The translations under genes and the position numbers were made by a program. Positions 13,410 through 15,101 of a stretch of DNA of 15,101 nucleotides are shown here, one piece after another (the first letter of the stretch is position 1; each line of letters opens with the position of its first letter). This DNA is from Pseudomonadota bacterium. GTDB taxonomy: Bacteria > Pseudomonadota > Gammaproteobacteria > Pseudomonadales > Pseudomonadaceae. The stretch is taken from contig JAEWGL010000060.1 of NCBI GenBank assembly GCA_023388335.1, forward strand, positions 1 to 15,101. Reading direction: 5' to 3'. Under the pieces are notes generated by a model, which had not been told where the DNA came from, did no database searches, and saw nothing but the letters and a program-made list of their open reading frames with translations.

Positions 13410-13955
13410 ATGAAAGCCTGGCATGTGCTGTTGACCCTGTCATTCCTGCTGCTGGGCGGTTGTCTGGTGACCTTCGACCAGCCGCTGCCGAGCAACCAGG
13501 CCGCGCCCAAGGCGCTGCTCGGCCAGTGGAGCAGCAAGGATGCCTGGGGCGAGCCGCTGAAGCTGAGCATCAGCCGCATCGGCGGCAATGCCTACAAGGC
13601 GGTGGCCCGCGGCCAAGGCAAGGCGCCCGAGGAATACGCCTTCAGCGTGTCGCGTCATGGCAACCGCTGGTACCTGTCGGCCGGCGTGCCCAAGCGCCTG
13701 GGCGGCAACTTCCTGATCGGCGGCTTCGAAGTGATCGAGGGCAAGGAACTGGTGATCTACAACCTCGATATCGAGCAGATCCGCCAGGCCGTGGAGCACA
13801 AGGAGCTGAGCGGCCGCAGCACCAAGGCAACCGAGGACAACGGCGATGGCATGCTCATCGACAGCGCGCCGGCGCGGGTACTGGCCTACCTGGACGATCC
13901 GGCCAATTCCGACCTGTTCATCGAAGTGGCGCGTTTCCAGCGGGCCGGTAAGTAA
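13410..13955 (+). CDS. Predicted outer-membrane lipoprotein of unknown function
   Basis: A 181-residue protein with an excellent AAGGAG (13398-13403) 6 nt before ATG 13410. Residues 1-17 form a lipoprotein signal (MKAWHVLLTLSFLLLGG) with the lipobox LGGC and the lipidated Cys18. Leu19 at +2 is not an inner-membrane retention residue, so outer-membrane location is likely. The mature part has a short linker, then alternating strands (LLGQWSSKDAWGEPLKLSIS, AYKAVARG, EYAFSVSRHGNRWYLSAG, NFLIGGFEVIEGKELVIYNLD), suggesting a small beta-rich fold, and a C-terminal helix and strand ending LFIEVARFQ. I do not recognise a named family. It sits between the TetR regulator and the DUF1704 gene with short gaps, so a shared function is plausible. 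Confidence 0.85.
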   Translation: MKAWHVLLTLSFLLLGGCLVTFDQPLPSNQAAPKALLGQWSSKDAWGEPLKLSISRIGGNAYKAVARGQGKAPEEYAFSVSRHGNRWYLSAGVPKRLGGNFLIGGFEVIEGKELVIYNLDIEQIRQAVEHKELSGRSTKATEDNGDGMLIDSAPARVLAYLDDPANSDLFIEVARFQRAGK

Positions 13956-13979
13956 GCGATCCGATTCAAGGAGTGTGGG

Positions 13980-15101
13980 GTGGACGAGTACCAGCAGACG
14001 ATACGCGCGCTGTCCGACCGGATTGTCGCCGCGCAGACGCCCATCCGCGTGCTCGACGCGGTGAAGTGGGACGACGGTGTCCGTCAGGGCTTTCTCAAGG
14101 CCAAGGGCAAGGAGCCACCCGCGGTGGACCGTGCCTATTACCTGGCGCGGCCGTTGTCTTTCGACTCTGCCGCGGTGAAGGCCGAGTTCCAGAGCATCGA
14201 ACGCGATATCACCCGCCAGCTCGGCCAGTTCAATCCGGTCGGGCAGATCATGCGGCGCATGTGCAAGGAGTACCGCATGGTCGTGCGCATGCTCGAGGCC
14301 CGTGGCACCGAGGACTTTGGCCTGATTTCCCAGGAACTCTACGGCGCGGCCTCCGATGCCTTCCATGCCGGTGACCCGACCCTGGCCGATCTTGGCCGTA
14401 TGCTGTCGGACTACCTGAACAACATCGACGGGCGCGGTGACCTCAAGGACGAGCCCAAGAGCCTTACGGCCAAGGAGGCGGTGGATATTCTCCAGCATCG
14501 CCTGAACAAGGTATTCGGCGAGGCCGAAGGCACCATCCGCGTGTTCGAATCCGACGGCATCGTTGCCGATGCCGCGGCGGGTGCCGATTACATCAAGATC
14601 CGCGCCGACGCCATGTTCAATACCCGCGACGTGCGCGCCCTGGAGGTCCACGAAGGGTTGGTGCACGTCGGCACTACCCTCAATGGCCTGAGCCAGCCGA
14701 TCTGTACCTTCCTGGCCAAGGGACCGCCCTCGTCGACCGTGACCCAGGAAGGGCTGGCCATCCTCATGGAAGTGATCGCCTTCGCCTCCTACCCCAGCCG
14801 CTTGCGCAAGCTCACCAATCGCACCCGGGCCATCCACATGGTCGAGGAGGGCGCGGACTTCATGCAGATCTATGAGTTCTTCCGTGGCCAGGGCTTCGAG
14901 ATGGGCGAGAGCTATGGCAATGCCAGCCGGGTGTTCCGTGGCTCGGTGCCCAACGGCCTGCCCTTTACCAAGGACTTGTCCTACCTCAAGGGTTTCATCA
15001 TGGTTTACAACTACATTCAGTTGGCCGTGAAGAAGGGCAAGCTCGAGCAGATCCCGCTGCTGTTCTGCGGCAAGACCACCCTGGAGGACATGCGCACCCT
15101 G
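13980..15101 (+). CDS. DUF1704 / QEGLA-motif protein, MATCAP-like zinc metallopeptidase (3' end outside window)
   Basis: Starts with GTG at 13980, with AAGGAG (13968-13973) at 6-nt spacing, and stays open for 374 codons to the window edge. The protein begins VDEYQQTIRALSDRIVAAQ. The key motif is HEGLVH at 224-229, an HExxxH zinc site with His224, Glu225 and His229, followed by TQEGLAILMEVIAF containing the QEGLA signature (256-260), whose Glu257 is a likely further metal ligand. This marks the DUF1704 family, named in databases as flavohemoglobin expression-modulating QEGLA motif protein. The eukaryotic members MATCAP are metallopeptidases that remove the C-terminal tyrosine of tubulin. The bacterial substrate is unknown; carboxypeptidase action is inferred from that homology. 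No signal peptide is seen, so it is probably cytoplasmic. It follows the lipoprotein gene by 24 nt. Confidence 0.9.
   Translation, partial: MDEYQQTIRALSDRIVAAQTPIRVLDAVKWDDGVRQGFLKAKGKEPPAVDRAYYLARPLSFDSAAVKAEFQSIERDITRQLGQFNPVGQIMRRMCKEYRMVVRMLEARGTEDFGLISQELYGAASDAFHAGDPTLADLGRMLSDYLNNIDGRGDLKDEPKSLTAKEAVDILQHRLNKVFGEAEGTIRVFESDGIVADAAAGADYIKIRADAMFNTRDVRALEVHEGLVHVGTTLNGLSQPICTFLAKGPPSSTVTQEGLAILMEVIAFASYPSRLRKLTNRTRAIHMVEEGADFMQIYEFFRGQGFEMGESYGNASRVFRGSVPNGLPFTKDLSYLKGFIMVYNYIQLAVKKGKLEQIPLLFCGKTTLEDMRTL

Noticed and set aside
13440..14837. A 465-codon reverse-strand frame opposite the lipoprotein and DUF1704 genes
   Set aside because: The + strand genes have strong ribosome sites, a lipobox and an HExxxH/QEGLA motif; the reverse frame has no such support.

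Overview
The window looks like chromosomal DNA of a fluorescent Pseudomonas, most likely the P. putida group. Three things point there: GC-rich coding sequence with the usual Pseudomonas codon use, P. putida-type REP palindromes (core GCGGG-N4-CCCGC), and a gene order I recall from Pseudomonas genomes (thrC, then yaeQ-recJ-OYE reductase, then prfB-lysS-tetR). The species call is an inference. Most of the window is conserved housekeeping sequence.

Layout. (1) Positions 1-2090, + strand: the 3' part of thrC with its terminator, then a small degenerate receiver-domain protein overlapping or abutting a DUF3509 gene, closed by a second terminator. (2) Positions 2094-4222, - strand: a CaiB/BaiF CoA-transferase followed 23 nt later by a secreted solute-binding-like protein. 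(3) Positions 4223-5141: about 0.9 kb without a gene, filled with REP palindromes, two REP-doublet units and spacer repeats, nearly all enclosed by a 31-bp inverted repeat matching at 30 of 31 positions. (4) Positions 5142-7424, +: yaeQ and recJ. (5) Positions 7529-9585, +: an Old Yellow Enzyme family reductase and a DUF533/TerB-like membrane protein. (6) Positions 9783-12518, +: prfB with an intact programmed +1 frameshift site, a REP element, lysS and a strong terminator. (7) Positions 12519-15101, +: a 14-bp/7-bp repeat region, then a tightly spaced TetR regulator, lipoprotein and DUF1704 (QEGLA/MATCAP-like metallopeptidase) cluster; the last gene runs off the window.

Functional links. prfB and lysS form the classical translation pair (RF2 and lysyl-tRNA synthetase). 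yaeQ-recJ and the CoA-transferase/binding-protein pair look co-transcribed from their spacing. The TetR-lipoprotein-DUF1704 group has gaps of 30 and 24 nt with good Shine-Dalgarno sites before each gene, so it is probably one regulated unit. It is the least understood part of the window and the best candidate for undescribed biology. I see no CRISPR array, tRNA, rRNA, transposase or prophage gene.
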